From Parus major (Eukaryota; Chordata; Aves; Passeriformes; Paridae): DNA of 64,000 nt. Location: assembly GCF_001522545.3 (NCBI RefSeq), contig NC_031773.1, positions 46,980,359 to 47,044,358 on the forward strand. The letters are read 5' to 3'. The notes beneath the pieces were generated by a model. It saw nothing but the letters and a program-made list of their open reading frames with translations, ran no database searches and was not told where the DNA came from. Made by a program: the position numbers and the translations under genes. Below, one piece after another: positions 27,953-39,100 of the stretch; the first letter of the stretch is position 1; every line of letters starts with the position of its first letter.

Positions 27953-28791
27953 TTAATCATCGTCATCGTCATCCTCTGGGACAAAGATATCATGTTCTTC
28001 AAGTAAGGCTGCAAAGTTCTTACTGATCTGAGTACCAACATACAGGAAAGGGATCACGACGCTGAAGACTCTGAGGAGGCCGAAGGGCGTCTGCAAGGAG
28101 TCGATTGTAAAAAGTGGATCTTTACATTCAGGCAAGTCGCACTTTGGCTGAACCGGCACATTCCCGGCTCCACAGGCGCGCAGAGGGTCCGGGAAGCGGC
28201 CAGAAGAACAATCTGCGTCCCTAGTGCCAACCCCCGCACCGCGCTTTATTATAGTGTAGTAGTATTACAAATACTCCCGCACCAGCGAGAGGGGAGCCCG
28301 GGGCAGGGAACACCCGTGCCTTAGGAAGGGCGAGGCGGTCACCTGTGACAAAGGGCGGTGCGTAGGCGTGTGTTGCTCTCCCCCTTAGGCCGCAGCGCTG
28401 CCTCGCTCGGGGTGACGCGAGGGTCACGGGCCGGGTGAGCCCCGCCCGCTCGGGGGGCTGCTCCCGTCTCCCTCCCGCTGCCGAGCGCTTCCGCATCCCC
28501 GCCCACTGCCCCCCGCTCATTGGCCCCAGGCACTGTCACTCAGCCCACCGCCCCGCCCGCACCAGCTGCGCCCTCCCCGATTGGCCACCGCTGCCGCCCG
28601 TTGCTGCCGCCCCCGCCCGCTCGCCCCTCACTCACCTTAACCGGCTTGGGCAAAATGGCGCCACTGCGGGTGACGGTGGCACCCCGGGAGGGCACCAGCG
28701 GCACGGCCGTGGGCCGGCCCGGCTCACCCCAGCCCGCACGCCCCGAGCGAGCCACGGTCGCCGCCAGGAGCCGCCCGGCTGCCGCTGCCAT
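27953..28791 (-). CDS. SMDT1: essential MCU regulator EMRE, 2 exons
   Basis: Single-pass inner mitochondrial membrane protein that couples the calcium uniporter pore MCU to the MICU1/MICU2 gatekeepers. Exon 1 (28791-28636) encodes 52 residues: a basic, Ala-rich presequence followed by VTRSGAILPKPVK. Exon 2 (28090-27953) encodes 45 residues: FGLLRVFSVVIPFLYVG (transmembrane segment, about residues 55-71), ISKNFAALLEEHDIFVPE, and a terminal run of six Asp, which in the family binds MICU1. The product has 97 residues against 107 in human, the shortfall being in the presequence. The intron (28635-28091) has canonical GT-AG borders and lies largely inside the CpG island. Confidence 0.96.
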
Positions 28792-28930
28792 CGTCCCGCC
28801 TGCCCCGAGCCGCGGCCCAGCCCAGGCGTCACCCGGGATCTCGCGAGGCTTATGGGGAGGAGGTGAGATCGGCGCTGCGCATGCGCGGGGCGAGGCCGCG
28901 CCCCCGCCCACCCCCCGGGCTCTGAGGGAA
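28140..28930 (-). promoter_or_regulatory. SMDT1 CpG-island promoter with NRF1 and TCTCGCGAG sites
   Basis: CpG-dense block around SMDT1 exon 1 and most of its intron. Upstream of the start codon lie TCTCGCGAG (28839-28847), matching the palindromic TCTCGCGAGA core promoter element, and GCGCATGCGC (28877-28886), a perfect NRF1 palindrome. NRF1 is a known activator of nuclear genes for mitochondrial proteins, which fits this gene. Two ATTGG (inverted CCAAT) boxes near 28518 and 28579 fall inside intron 1. Confidence 0.65.
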
Positions 28931-29039
28931 TGGCCAGCCCCTGCAGACACGTCCCGGGGCTGCACGGTTCCAATGGCAGCACAAGGGCTACAAATCCAAC
29001 CGGTTTATTCGGCTTCCTGGCATAAAATACAAACATAAT

Positions 29040-29138
29040 ATACAATGTAATGAGATACGTAGTACAAGTTCCGCGCGTAAAACAAACTCTAAACAATGTA
29101 ATGCAATGTATAATAACAAGTTCCGCGTGTAAAACAAA
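29040..29138. repeat. two-copy direct repeat with CGCG core
   Basis: Two units of about 47 bases, each starting ACAATGTAATG and ending CAAGTTCCGCG then GTAAAACAAA, are at about 29042-29086 and 29093-29138. Between the shared ends the units diverge. I do not recognise the family. Confidence 0.7.
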
Positions 29139-32100
29139 GGCGCATGCAAAACCGCCTCCTAAAAAAAAAAGAACACGTCCTACCTAAAAATAGAAGCACT
29201 TGGAAAGGCAGTTGCTCGTAGTGTTTTCCAGGCAATTGTGCGGAGAGAGCACGAGTTTGGTGCTGCTGGTGAAAGATGCCCCTGTACATTTCAGCGGGAT
29301 TTTTTTTTTCAGCTTCCATACAAGGGCAGCCGAGAGAGGTAACATTGAGGGGACTGCCAGGCACTATTAGTGCGGTAGCCACTGTAACACAAAATGTCTG
29401 ATCTTGGTCATGATTGTCCACCACGTGGCTAAGAGTGGCCACGGGTAAAACCTTCAGGTTACTCTTCACCTGGACTCAGTGGAAAACAAGCACAGTTTTA
29501 CAAAATAAAGATATGCAGAAATTATATAGCACAGGCTCAAATCTGAAATGGCAGCCTCAGAAAAATGTAAGGATTTAATCAACTATTTTAGCAGGATTAG
29601 AAGTCCTTCTTGGCACAGCTCACAAAGGCAATGTTAGAATTGCCCTTCCTCTTTCATTTTTTTTTTAATTTTAGCACTTTTCTCTCATTGCTTGAGCCCT
29701 AAAGAAAATTCTTAGAAAATGATGTTACTTCAGTCCTTTTAGAAAAGTACCCTTTCACCTTCAGTGTTCAGCTCCCCTTTTGCCATGAAACCTGTTTAGA
29801 TAGACATTCTCTATTTTTAAAAATAAGAAGGGAAAGTGGAGACAAGAGGTGAAACAGTCCAAACCTGAACGACTGGAAAAAAAAAAAACCTGGCTGGCAA
29901 TAAGTCTTATATTGCTGCCAGGGACAATGTGCAGTGAAAACTCTCTGCCTTTCCTGTAACAATCTCTGCCTGCAGAAAGACAGACCGGCTGCTCCATTAG
30001 GCAGCTAAATGTTCAACCTCAGGAAGCTGAAATCCCGACCTCCTGCCTAGGGGCTGCTTCAAAGGCACTGACAGCACAACCAATTCAGCTGGGCTGGCTC
30101 AGCTGCTACCACCTCTGAGGAGGCAGTGCAGCACTCAGGTGATTCCTGCCTAATGAAGCAAGTGGTCATTAAAACACCTGTATTCCCATACAAATTTAGG
30201 CATGGCTGCAATTGTGGCCCATTTCACTTAGAAAAAGGGCCTGCCTGGGATGGTGAGGAAACCTTGATCAAGCACATCCAAAGACACGGAGTGCTCTGGA
30301 GACCTACCAAAGGCATGGATGGCTGGGCTGAGCATAAATGTGAATCAGGATTTGGCCATTTTCTTGTCAGCACTGCAGAATAAAACACCACATTACTCCA
30401 AATGCAATCAGAAGGAAAGCAGAGCGCAGTGCCTCATTTGCAGGATTTGGGATTTAGCTGGGATATGTGCTAACGCCAAGGTAGGTAGCGTGGAAATTGT
30501 GCCATTTGAATGGGACAGATTAAAGCATTAAATATAAGCTCTTTAGTAGTGTTACGGGCACAATCCTGGCTTATTAAGACAAACTAAGCTTCTTAAAAAT
30601 GAGACTGCCCTGAAATGAATAATACTGTCTCAGTTTCAGTTCTGACAGAACTGGCTTTGTTAATTTATTTTCCCTTTCAAGTCAGTCACAATTCCTGGGT
30701 CTCACGTAGGAGTTGCCATCACATTTTGATTTGTTTAGGAAGTTGAGTCTTTACTGTCAATCTTCCTTATGTTAATCTGAGACATCAGTAATATTCTCTC
30801 TGTATTATATTAAAAAAAACAAAACAAAACAAAAACCCACAGGAAAATGCTTTGACCTTGTCAAATTTGACCTTGGTCCCAAAATACCCATGCTCAAAGC
30901 AAGGAGGCACCAGGTAATGCAATCCCCTGATGCTGCTGCCCTGGCATGGGAAAAGGGACACGCATGCAGCCAGGAATGCTGCAGTATTGAACTCTTCAAG
31001 CAGCAGGGTAGGGAAGCAGAAATTGCCCCTAGGTCCAACCAGCTGAGCTGCTGATGAAGCCAGGGCCTTGCCCCATGGCCACCTGCTCCTGATTTTTCTG
31101 AACAATTTTCACAAAAGCGGAACAAAAATAATCCTCCCAAACTTGAAGACAGTTACTGTGAAGTAATACAACCATGAACTGGAGAGGACTGGATTGCATT
31201 ACTCACAAGTGAAGGTTACACTCTCACTGCCCAAAATAATTTTTAAGATCTAATTTAAGATCTGATTTCCTCTAATATACCATTGAGCCATAATTAGGCA
31301 GGTGGCTGGAAGCTCATCATCCAAAACTACCAGAGATACACATTAAAAGGCACCAAGAGTTAATAGAATTAATTTGATTTCTGTGTTGGCTACCTCCACA
31401 GGCTATTGCAAAGTAGGAAGCTGAGTGTGTTCAAGTCCAGAAAGGTTCCCAGCCAGCCATGACCTGAAATGGGCTTTTGCTTTCCTAGCAAAGCTCTTTA
31501 ATAAAACAGGACAATAAAACCAGGTTTAACTGTTTTAGGTGGAAAGCATGCAACTAGATAAGTGAGATTTTTTAAAACCCCATCCCAAGGGTGTTCTAGT
31601 CCCTGGACTTGGCACCCACCTACTTGTACCGTGTGCCTTGTGGCCAAGGTTTCTGACTTCCTGATGGATGATGATGTTTCCATAGTGAGGCGACAGGCAT
31701 GCCTCCCCGCAGCCCTCCCAGCCCGCTGGGAGAACAGGATGTGCTGCAGAGATCAGGCAAGCAATGCTGACATGAAATCAGAGGGAAGTGCTGGCAGGCC
31801 AGGTGCAGGCTTGGTAGAAGGCAGCAATATGGCTTTGACACTGGAGAGGCAAGCCCAGACACTGCCAACATCCACAACTCACTCCCACACTTTCACTTCT
31901 CCTGAGAAGTGAAGCCCTCTCTCCTTCTCTACTCCTTCGAAGCCTCTCCTCCAACTGCCAGGAGCTGGGCAGAGCCACAACACTGAGAGAGGCCCTGCAG
32001 GAGTCTGGCTCTGGACACCCTCTTGGGCAAACAGCCCGATGAGCTGACTGAGCCCTATATGGCACTTTGCAGGGGCTGTGGTCTAAGAAAAGGCTGAGAA
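29139..32100. other. intergenic DNA between SMDT1 and PHETA2
   Basis: No convincing gene. A minus-strand open frame of 126 codons at 29469-29089 has no recognised similarity and runs into the direct repeat. Minus-strand AATAAA near 29001 (plus strand GGTTTATTCGG) would suit the end of a minus-strand transcript, but no gene body is evident. The remainder is plain single-copy sequence with a few A-rich runs. Confidence 0.45.
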
Positions 32101-32101
32101 A

Positions 32102-32107
32102 TTTATT
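32102..32107 (-). other. candidate polyadenylation signal of PHETA2
   Basis: TTTATT on the plus strand (AATAAA on the minus), about 870 bases past the PHETA2 stop codon. It is the nearest canonical hexamer I found on that strand. The length of the 3' untranslated region is therefore inferred. Confidence 0.35.
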
Positions 32108-32975
32108 CCTGCCCAGGCAAAGAGGCTTTATATCCCTGTTTAGGAACAGAGAAACCTTGAGCCAGTGATATTAGCAGGCTTGGTTACCGCTTGACAGAGT
32201 CCAGATCAGCCCTGGGGAGCTTCCGGTGTCCTCGCTGTGGCTTCAGGCCAAGCTCTGTCTCCATTTCAGGCTTGCTGCTGAGTATGAGCACACAAAGAGA
32301 CAGTTGCAAGACCATGATATCCACATCCTGAAGGATTTAGCTGAAAGAAGGGTTAGTGAAGATGGAAGTAAAAAAACAATGCAAAAGCCCCAGCAACAGC
32401 TGCAGTGGCTCATATGTCCTGTAGTAAGAGAGGTACAAGGCTGGAGGCATGCACTGGGGCCAGTGGCTATCAGAGGCACTTCATAAGAGCCCAGCCTTAC
32501 CTGCTGCAAAAGAACAAAGGCAGAAGGACTTTGGTACAAGACCACAGACAGTAATAAGCACTGGTCAAAAGCAAACTTCCACGCTGAGAAACAAAACAAA
32601 AAAAAAAGTGGTGAAGGAGAGGTAGGGGATGAAACATCCGGAGCATCCACCATGTCAGAACGGCAAGTGGCCAAGCTCGTTGGCTGAGGTTCATTGCATA
32701 TGTGCTGATTTGGGCAGCTCCTATTTCCAGCAGAAAGAGTTTAAATAAAGGTGGCTCCCCTGATGTTACACATCTTCCAGCTGTATAAAGCCTCATGGAA
32801 ATTAAATGTGAGGTTTAGAGGAGATCTGGGTTCCTCCCAGGTAAAGCATACACACACTGCACACTCAGACACTCATGAGGGCAGAGGCCAAGCAGCGTCC
32901 TTCACTTCACTCTTCTGCATGCAGAACAGGCCGCTGGGCATCAGCTGGCCACTGACTTGTGTTCTACACCCCCAG

Positions 32976-33785
32976 TCACGGGTGTCCCCTCTTCTGCCGC
33001 TCCTGCCACTCCCGTCTCAGCACTGCGATCTCCTGCCCGTACCAGTTGTGCAGCTTGGAGAAGCAGATCGTTTCCGGTGACACTGGGCTCTCTGGCGTGG
33101 CTGGTGAGAGGCCAGGTGCTGGGGATCCTGTGGCATTGCCGGCGGCCGAGCGCCGGCGTGGAGGCAGGGGCGGGGGCTTCGATTGTCCCCCATCGTGATC
33201 ACTGCAGGTGGCTCCACCAGCGACACTACCACCACTACTCCACGTGGAGTAGCCATTCTCCAGGGTGGTGGGCTTCTCCTGGAGAGGCTGCAAGGCAGGG
33301 TTGGAGAGATGCCTCTTCCTGCCAGAGGAGGATCTCTGTGGAGACTTACGGCAAGCAGCCAAGCTCTTGCAGGCCTCCTCCAGCTGCTTCTCCAGCTCCC
33401 TTACCACCAGCCGCATGTAGTCGAAGCTGGCCCGTGAGAGTGCCTTCACCCAGGCCTCCATGGCAGCCTGCCCGTCAGCCACCAGCACGTAAGCCCTGGC
33501 ACCAGCGTCATCAAAGCGGATGGCGAAGGCAAACTCTTCAGCGGCCTCGCACAGCTCCACAGTGCAGCCCTCCAGGACCACCAGCCCCATGGGCTCCCGG
33601 CTCTCCCGCTCCTCGAAGTAGAAGAGGAGGTTGCCCTTGAGGACGAACCAGCGGCGCTGGTAGGAGGTGCCATGGTGGTGGGCATGGTGGTGGTGCCGCT
33701 CCACCCGCTTGCGCAGAAAGCCAGCATGGTCAGCGGGTGAGTCGCAGGTGGCGTAGTGGGCCACGCTCCGCTCATTCAGCTTCAT
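32976..33785 (-). CDS. PHETA2: PH domain-containing endocytic trafficking adaptor 2 (Ses2/FAM109B)
   Basis: Endosomal adaptor of the sesquipedalian family, which binds the inositol 5-phosphatases OCRL and INPP5B and guides endosome-to-TGN and recycling traffic. One coding exon gives 269 residues starting MKLNERSVAHYATCDSP, the family N-terminus. An AG acceptor after a pyrimidine tract lies eight bases before the ATG, so an upstream non-coding exon is expected. The PH domain spans about residues 18-130 (RRWFVLKGNLLFYFEE, GLVVLEGCTVELCEAAEEF). A Pro/Arg stretch PPPLPPRRR follows. The F&H motif FSKLH (Phe242, His246), the known OCRL-binding signature, is near the C-terminus. Unusual: a His-rich insert HHHHAHHH at residues 31-38. 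PHETA1 is the alternative, rejected on synteny. Confidence 0.93.
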   Translation of the reverse strand: MKLNERSVAHYATCDSPADHAGFLRKRVERHHHHAHHHGTSYQRRWFVLKGNLLFYFEERESREPMGLVVLEGCTVELCEAAEEFAFAIRFDDAGARAYVLVADGQAAMEAWVKALSRASFDYMRLVVRELEKQLEEACKSLAACRKSPQRSSSGRKRHLSNPALQPLQEKPTTLENGYSTWSSGGSVAGGATCSDHDGGQSKPPPLPPRRRSAAGNATGSPAPGLSPATPESPVSPETICFSKLHNWYGQEIAVLRREWQERQKRGHP

Positions 33786-35079
33786 CGCCCCACCTAGGAG
33801 CAGAGGAAGAGAGGGGGAAGAGGTTGTCTTGGTGTGAGGAGCACAGGCCCCACCAGAAGAGGCCTGATCCTGCTCCCAGGAAAAAGCAGCCCCGACTCTA
33901 GCAGCCACTGATACAGGACAGTGTCTAACTCAACAGGTACCCCCACAAAGGGCAGGCTCGTTCCTCGCTGCTGCAAAGAGGAGGTCACTACCCGAGCCTC
34001 ACCACCCAGACACCTGCCTTTCCTGGGAACGCCCACACCGCTGTTTCACTTGGTATTCCACAGGTGACCTACTCTGCTGGTTTTTAATGGGGCACATCAA
34101 AGAAATTTGCCTCTCTGCCTGCGAGGCACTCATTTTGCTCTCCATTAGAAAGCAGGATAAGGAGAGTATTTCAGACACAAGGGCTCTGGAACTTACACTT
34201 CTGCCTGTTCTCTATTCCCTGTCTCCATGCAGGACCATCCCCACCAGCCCTCCTGGCAGCAGAACTCCCAGCTCCAGCAGGTTCACTAGCAGGGGGGTGC
34301 AAGGTGCTGTACCAGCTGTGCAGGTCAGACGGCAAAGCCTCGCTGTCTTCCTTGGCCAGGCTGCTCCCTAGCTGAGGGTGTCCAAAGCTTCAGTGTGATG
34401 AGCACCATCCTTTGTTGGAGGAAAAGGATGAAGGAGTTACAAACCAGAACAGTTTGGGACTGGCAGAGCTAAGAGTTGTGTCACTCCCACCCCAGAAATC
34501 CAGGGTCCTCACTGCAGGCAAGCTGCACTGGAAACTGGGATGGCAAAACTCCGGGAACATGCACTCACTTCAAAGATTGAGCCCCATGCCAGCTCTGGCC
34601 AGTGTTCCTGTGACTTTGTTTTCTGGCTCCTGGGTTTGTTTTGGGTTTAGTAAAAGAAAAAAATAAATGTTTTGTAGAAGCTGTCACTGCCCCATTTGTG
34701 GAGGCCCTGTGGCAGGCGACTTTGCAAATCAAGGAGAACAGAGGCTTGAAGGTCAGAATCAGCACAACCTTTGTGGATTGTTCAATTGCAAAAGGATTTC
34801 CAACCGCTAAAACTCCACACATAGCAATATGCAGAAAACAAACCACAGCCACCACTCCCAGGACAGATTTGTGCGCTAGGAGCTCCCCACTGCTGAGCAA
34901 CATCCAGAATCCCTCCCGGAGCCCCTCTCTCCCATCAGGGCTTGTGAGGCACAGCTGAGGACATGGGGGCACAGACCCCAGTTGAAAAATGCCCAAGACC
35001 CCGACCAGACACAAGGAAAGGCTGTTCCCTGGAGGTGCTCTGCCCTGGGGAGCTTCCAGCCTGGCACACTCAGGCTGCG

Positions 35080-36110
35080 CACAGCCGTGGCGGCCCAGGC
35101 CGGCCCTGACCGAGGGGACTGTGGGGGTCCCACGTGTGCCGTGCTGGGCTCTGTGCCTTTGTGTGCGGGCGCACGCCTGTGCAATGGGGCTGAGTGTCTC
35201 GGTGCGTGTGTGTGCCCTTCCGTGTGTGTGTTCGTCGTGTGCCTGCGACCCCCGCCGCCGCTCCCGCCGCGCCGCCGCCCTGCCCCGGCCCGGCCCGGCC
35301 GCCGCCTGGCCCTTGCCCAGCGCCTCCCCTGCGGGACCCCGGCCCGGCTCACCTCCGGCCGCTCCTGCTCGGCGGTGCGGGGCAGCCCGGCCCTGCCGCG
35401 GCCGGGCGGGGGAAGGCTCCAGCGGCCGGCGGGGCCGTCCCGCCGCGCCGGCAGCACCGCCCCGCCGGCGGCCGGGGGGAGCGGGGGGGCCGGGGACAGC
35501 GCAGCCAGACCGGAGCCGCGTCCTCCCGCACCCCTTCGCTCCGCCCGACACCTCTGCGGGGTCGCCACCTGGGGGGGACCTAAACCCCCGCCCCCAGAGT
35601 CGCTGTTGGGGTGCAGCAGGCACGGGGGCGGAGGTGACAGGGCGCCAGCAACGGGGTGCAGCTGCAATGGGGTGCAGTACGGGCTGGGCGCAGTGCTGAT
35701 GGGGACCAGCTATGGGGTGTAGCAGCAGTGGGGTGCAGCACGGACAGGGTGCGATACTGACAGGGTTGCAGCGGGGGGAGCGATGGGGTGGCACTGCTGC
35801 GGGGTGCAACACCGGCGGGGCGCGGTGGCTGCGGGCGGGCGGGAGGCGTGGGCGGTCGGTCAGGTGATGCGGACGGCGTCATGTGAACGGGGCCGGGGCC
35901 GGGCCGGGCCGGGAGAGTCGCTCTGGGCCCCGGCGGCAGCGATGGAGACGATGGTGCTGAGCGGGCTGGTGCTGGTGCTGGCGCTGGCGCTGCCCTCCCT
36001 GGCCCTGGAGAACGGGCTGGCGCGCACTCCCCCCATGGGCTGGATGTCCTGGGAGAGGTTCCGCTGTAACGTGGACTGCCAGGCTGATCCCCGCAACTGC
36101 ATCAGGTCAG
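35080..36110. promoter_or_regulatory. bidirectional CpG island between PHETA2 and NAGA
   Basis: Very GC-rich interval separating the divergent genes PHETA2 (minus) and NAGA (plus). A minus-strand donor (CGGAG followed by GTGAGC, exon end at 35353) could end the non-coding first exon of PHETA2, since the coding exon has an acceptor just before its ATG. On the plus side, GTCAGGTGA (35859-35867) and GTCATGTGA (35878-35886) resemble the TFEB-type CLEAR element of lysosomal genes, 56 to 83 bases before the NAGA start. Confidence 0.55.
35600..35830. repeat. G-rich minisatellite in the PHETA2-NAGA promoter
   Basis: GGGGTGCA or a one-base variant recurs about nine times (near 35608, 35656, 35668, 35714, 35730, 35748, 35764, 35782 and 35800) with irregular spacing of 12-48 bases. 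The intervening sequence is GC-rich and shares CAGC and CTGATGGGG-like pieces. The repeat ends roughly 110 bases before the NAGA start codon. Confidence 0.6.
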
Positions 36111-39100
36111 CGGATAGGGCTCGGTCGGGTCGAACTTCAGGCCCGGGATGGCTCTGGCACCGTCTGGCTCTGGCCCTGGGCCCTGGGGTGGATGGTGCGT
36201 GGGAGGCGGGAGGCTCAGACTCCCCCAGAGCTGGGACGGAGAGCCCTCAGAGCTGAAAGATGTGGCCAGGCTTTTCAGGCAGTCGGGGAAATGCTTCCCC
36301 CTCGGTGAGATCACTAAACACGGACAGGATTTAAATGGGAGCGCTGGAGACCCTCCTATAGCCCGGACCAGCCCTCCAGAGCCCCCAGTTAAGCCCCAAA
36401 TCCCTCTGCCTACCTCACCTGGTGAGGCAGAAGGGTCACAGGGTCTCAGCCTGCCATGTCTCCTCAATCCACAGCGAGCAGCTCTTCTTGGAGATGGCAG
36501 ACCGGCTGGCAGAGGATGGCTGGAGGGAGCTGGGCTATGAGTACATCAACATTGATGATTGCTGGTCTGCCAAGCAGCGGGACGCGGCTGGACAGCTGGT
36601 TCCCGACCCCAAGAGATTTCCCAGCGGAATTAAGGCTCTAGCTGACTATGTGAGTGCCTCCTGGGAGACACTGGGGATCTCTGTCCTCGTGCCAGTATGG
36701 CGGGAGAGCTGGGAAGCAATAGAGGACCCTGATACCTGGGAGATACCTTGGATGCCTTCATTTGCTCCTTGCAGCTCTGCTCTCCTCACAGGTCCATGCC
36801 AGGGGGCTGAAGCTGGGCATTTATGGTGACCTGGGCGTCTTCACCTGTGGGGGCTACCCGGGCACCATGTTGGAACACGTGAAGCAGGATGCCCAGACCT
36901 TTGCCGCATGGGGTGTGGATATGCTGAAGCTGGATGGGTGCTACTCGTCTGCAGAGGAGCAGGCAAAGGGTAAAAATTCACCAGCCTCTGGCATTCCTCC
37001 CCCTGCTGCTTGGGTTGGGGTAACTGGCCCTTTGCAGCAGCACTCAGCCAGCCAGTTCTTCCCTTGTGTCTCCTTCTGCAGCTGTTGGGAAAAGAGGCTG
37101 GAGTTTGTGTGCCCTGGAGCTGGTGTAAGGAAGGAAGCCAGGCTAGCCTGGTATTCCCCTTGCTGGGTGGGCTGGGACAAAGGCTGCTACTGGGACATGG
37201 ACTGTTGGCAGCCACCCCCTTCACTGGTTGTCATCTTCTCTCCCTAAGGATACCCAGAAATGGCGAGGGCCTTGAATGCCACAGGCCGCCCCATTGTCTA
37301 CTCCTGCAGCTGGCCAGCATATCAGGGGGGTCTTCCCCCCAAGGTAAGGGTTTTCCCATCTGTTGGCAAGTTCCTGTGTTCCCTGTGTCCTGGAGGAGCT
37401 CTTGCTGGAGCACCATAAGTGTTACACCCCACTTATTTTTCCACCCCTGGATGGTGCTGCAGTTCCCCAGAGGGAATGTGGCCTTCCTGACAGGCATCTG
37501 GGGACTCTTGGGGGTCCCAATACGGCTAGGTGATGGGAGTTTGTGGGAAGAAGGCTGTAGGGTGTATCCTTTTCACCCTACTCAGATGGTATGGGGCTGG
37601 TCCTGACAATCTTCTTGTGAGACAATCCTGTCTGGTTTCAGTGCTTGAAATAGGATAATCTTCCTACTCTATGTTTCTGGAGAATTGGTTGTACTCACTT
37701 ATTTCCTCTTTCACTTCTTGAGTCAGTGCTGAACTGCTCTCATTGTTGGAGCTGATAGCTTATCATATTTCTCCATGGCCTCTATGGTTGTTTTGCCAGA
37801 CATTCCATTGTACTGGAGTGTGCCCAGACATAGTAGGATTTTGCCTCCTTACCCTTCCCTCCTTGCCCTTCTCCAGATTCCTCTGCCTTTCACACACTTT
37901 CTGGACAGTGCAGCTCTCAACAATCAACAGTGCTGCCCCTGTCTCCCCCACCTTGCAGAACAGTTCTTTTTTCTCTCCTGCCTGACACTGTTCTCCTTGT
38001 CAGGTGAACTACACCCTCCTGGCAGAGATCTGCAACCTGTGGCGTAACTGGGATGACATCCAGGACTCCTGGGACAGTGTACTTTCCATCGTGGACTGGT
38101 TCTTCACAAACCAGGACGTGCTGCAGCCAGCAGCTGGCCCCGGTCACTGGAACGACCCGGACATGGTGCGGCTGGGTGTTGGGTGCTTTGGCCCAGTCTG
38201 GGGATGAGGATCTCCAGGGATCCCCTTCTAAGGGCAGAGTAAAGGAAAAGCTCCAGGAGAAGGAGCCCTGTTGATGCAGAGGCAAAGCTGGTGTTGTCCT
38301 TGGCTAAGCTGTGGGGAAAAACCCGTGGTTGAAACGAACCCTTCACTACTTGAATTCACCTGTCAAGTTCTCCAGGTGCTCTCGTCTTTCCCTGCATAGC
38401 CTGAGGGCAAATAGTGGTGAAACAAAGAATGTTAATGAGTGCATTTGAATGTATGTTGCTAGCAGGGATGAGCTCTCCCTGTGGCTGTGATGGCAGTGGT
38501 GGAGTGGTGGACTACTTAAGGGGAAGCAAAAGTGCGTGTGAGGTTTCCCTTGTGCATTCCCTCCCAGCAGGAAGCAGCATCACCACGGATGACAAGCAGA
38601 CAAGTTTCTAACCTTTTTCTGTTTCTTCCATATTTTCATCATCTCCTCTCCAGCTCATCATTGGAAACTTCGGCCTTAGCTACGAGCAGTCACGCTCCCA
38701 AATGGCTCTGTGGACAGTGATGGCAGCTCCGCTCCTCATGTCCACGGATCTCCGCACCATCTCCCCCAGTGCCAAGGAGATCCTGCAGAACCGCCTGATG
38801 ATCCAGATCAACCAGGACCCCCTGGGAATCCAGGGCCGCAGGATTGTCAAGGTTAGGGGGAAAGCAGATGCATTTGGCAGAGCAGACAGAAGTAGCACAG
38901 AGCATCAAAATAAAGAGGGAGAGGGAAACAATGCAGAGGAACAGGAGCAGGAAAGCTGTGGGAGTTGTGGGCCCTGTTGGTGTGGCAGCCCCACAGGGCA
39001 TAGTCAGAAGTTACACTGCTCCTAGCAGCTCTGCCTCACCTACCTATCCCCACCTCCAGGAGAAATCCCACATCGAGGTGTTTCTGCGCCCCCTGTCCCA

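Noticed and set aside
28435..29096. Overlapping open frames of 126-172 codons on both strands around SMDT1 exon 1
   Set aside because: All lie in the CpG island. Only the frame carrying the mitochondrial presequence and VTRSGAILPKPVK is real.
32957..33640. 227-codon plus-strand open frame
   Set aside because: It is the antisense shadow of the PHETA2 coding exon, with Ser/Pro/Arg-rich composition.
34565..35812. 415-codon minus-strand open frame in the CpG island
   Set aside because: Long only because GC-rich DNA lacks stops. It has low-complexity Pro/Arg/Gly content, overlaps frames on the other strand and matches no family.
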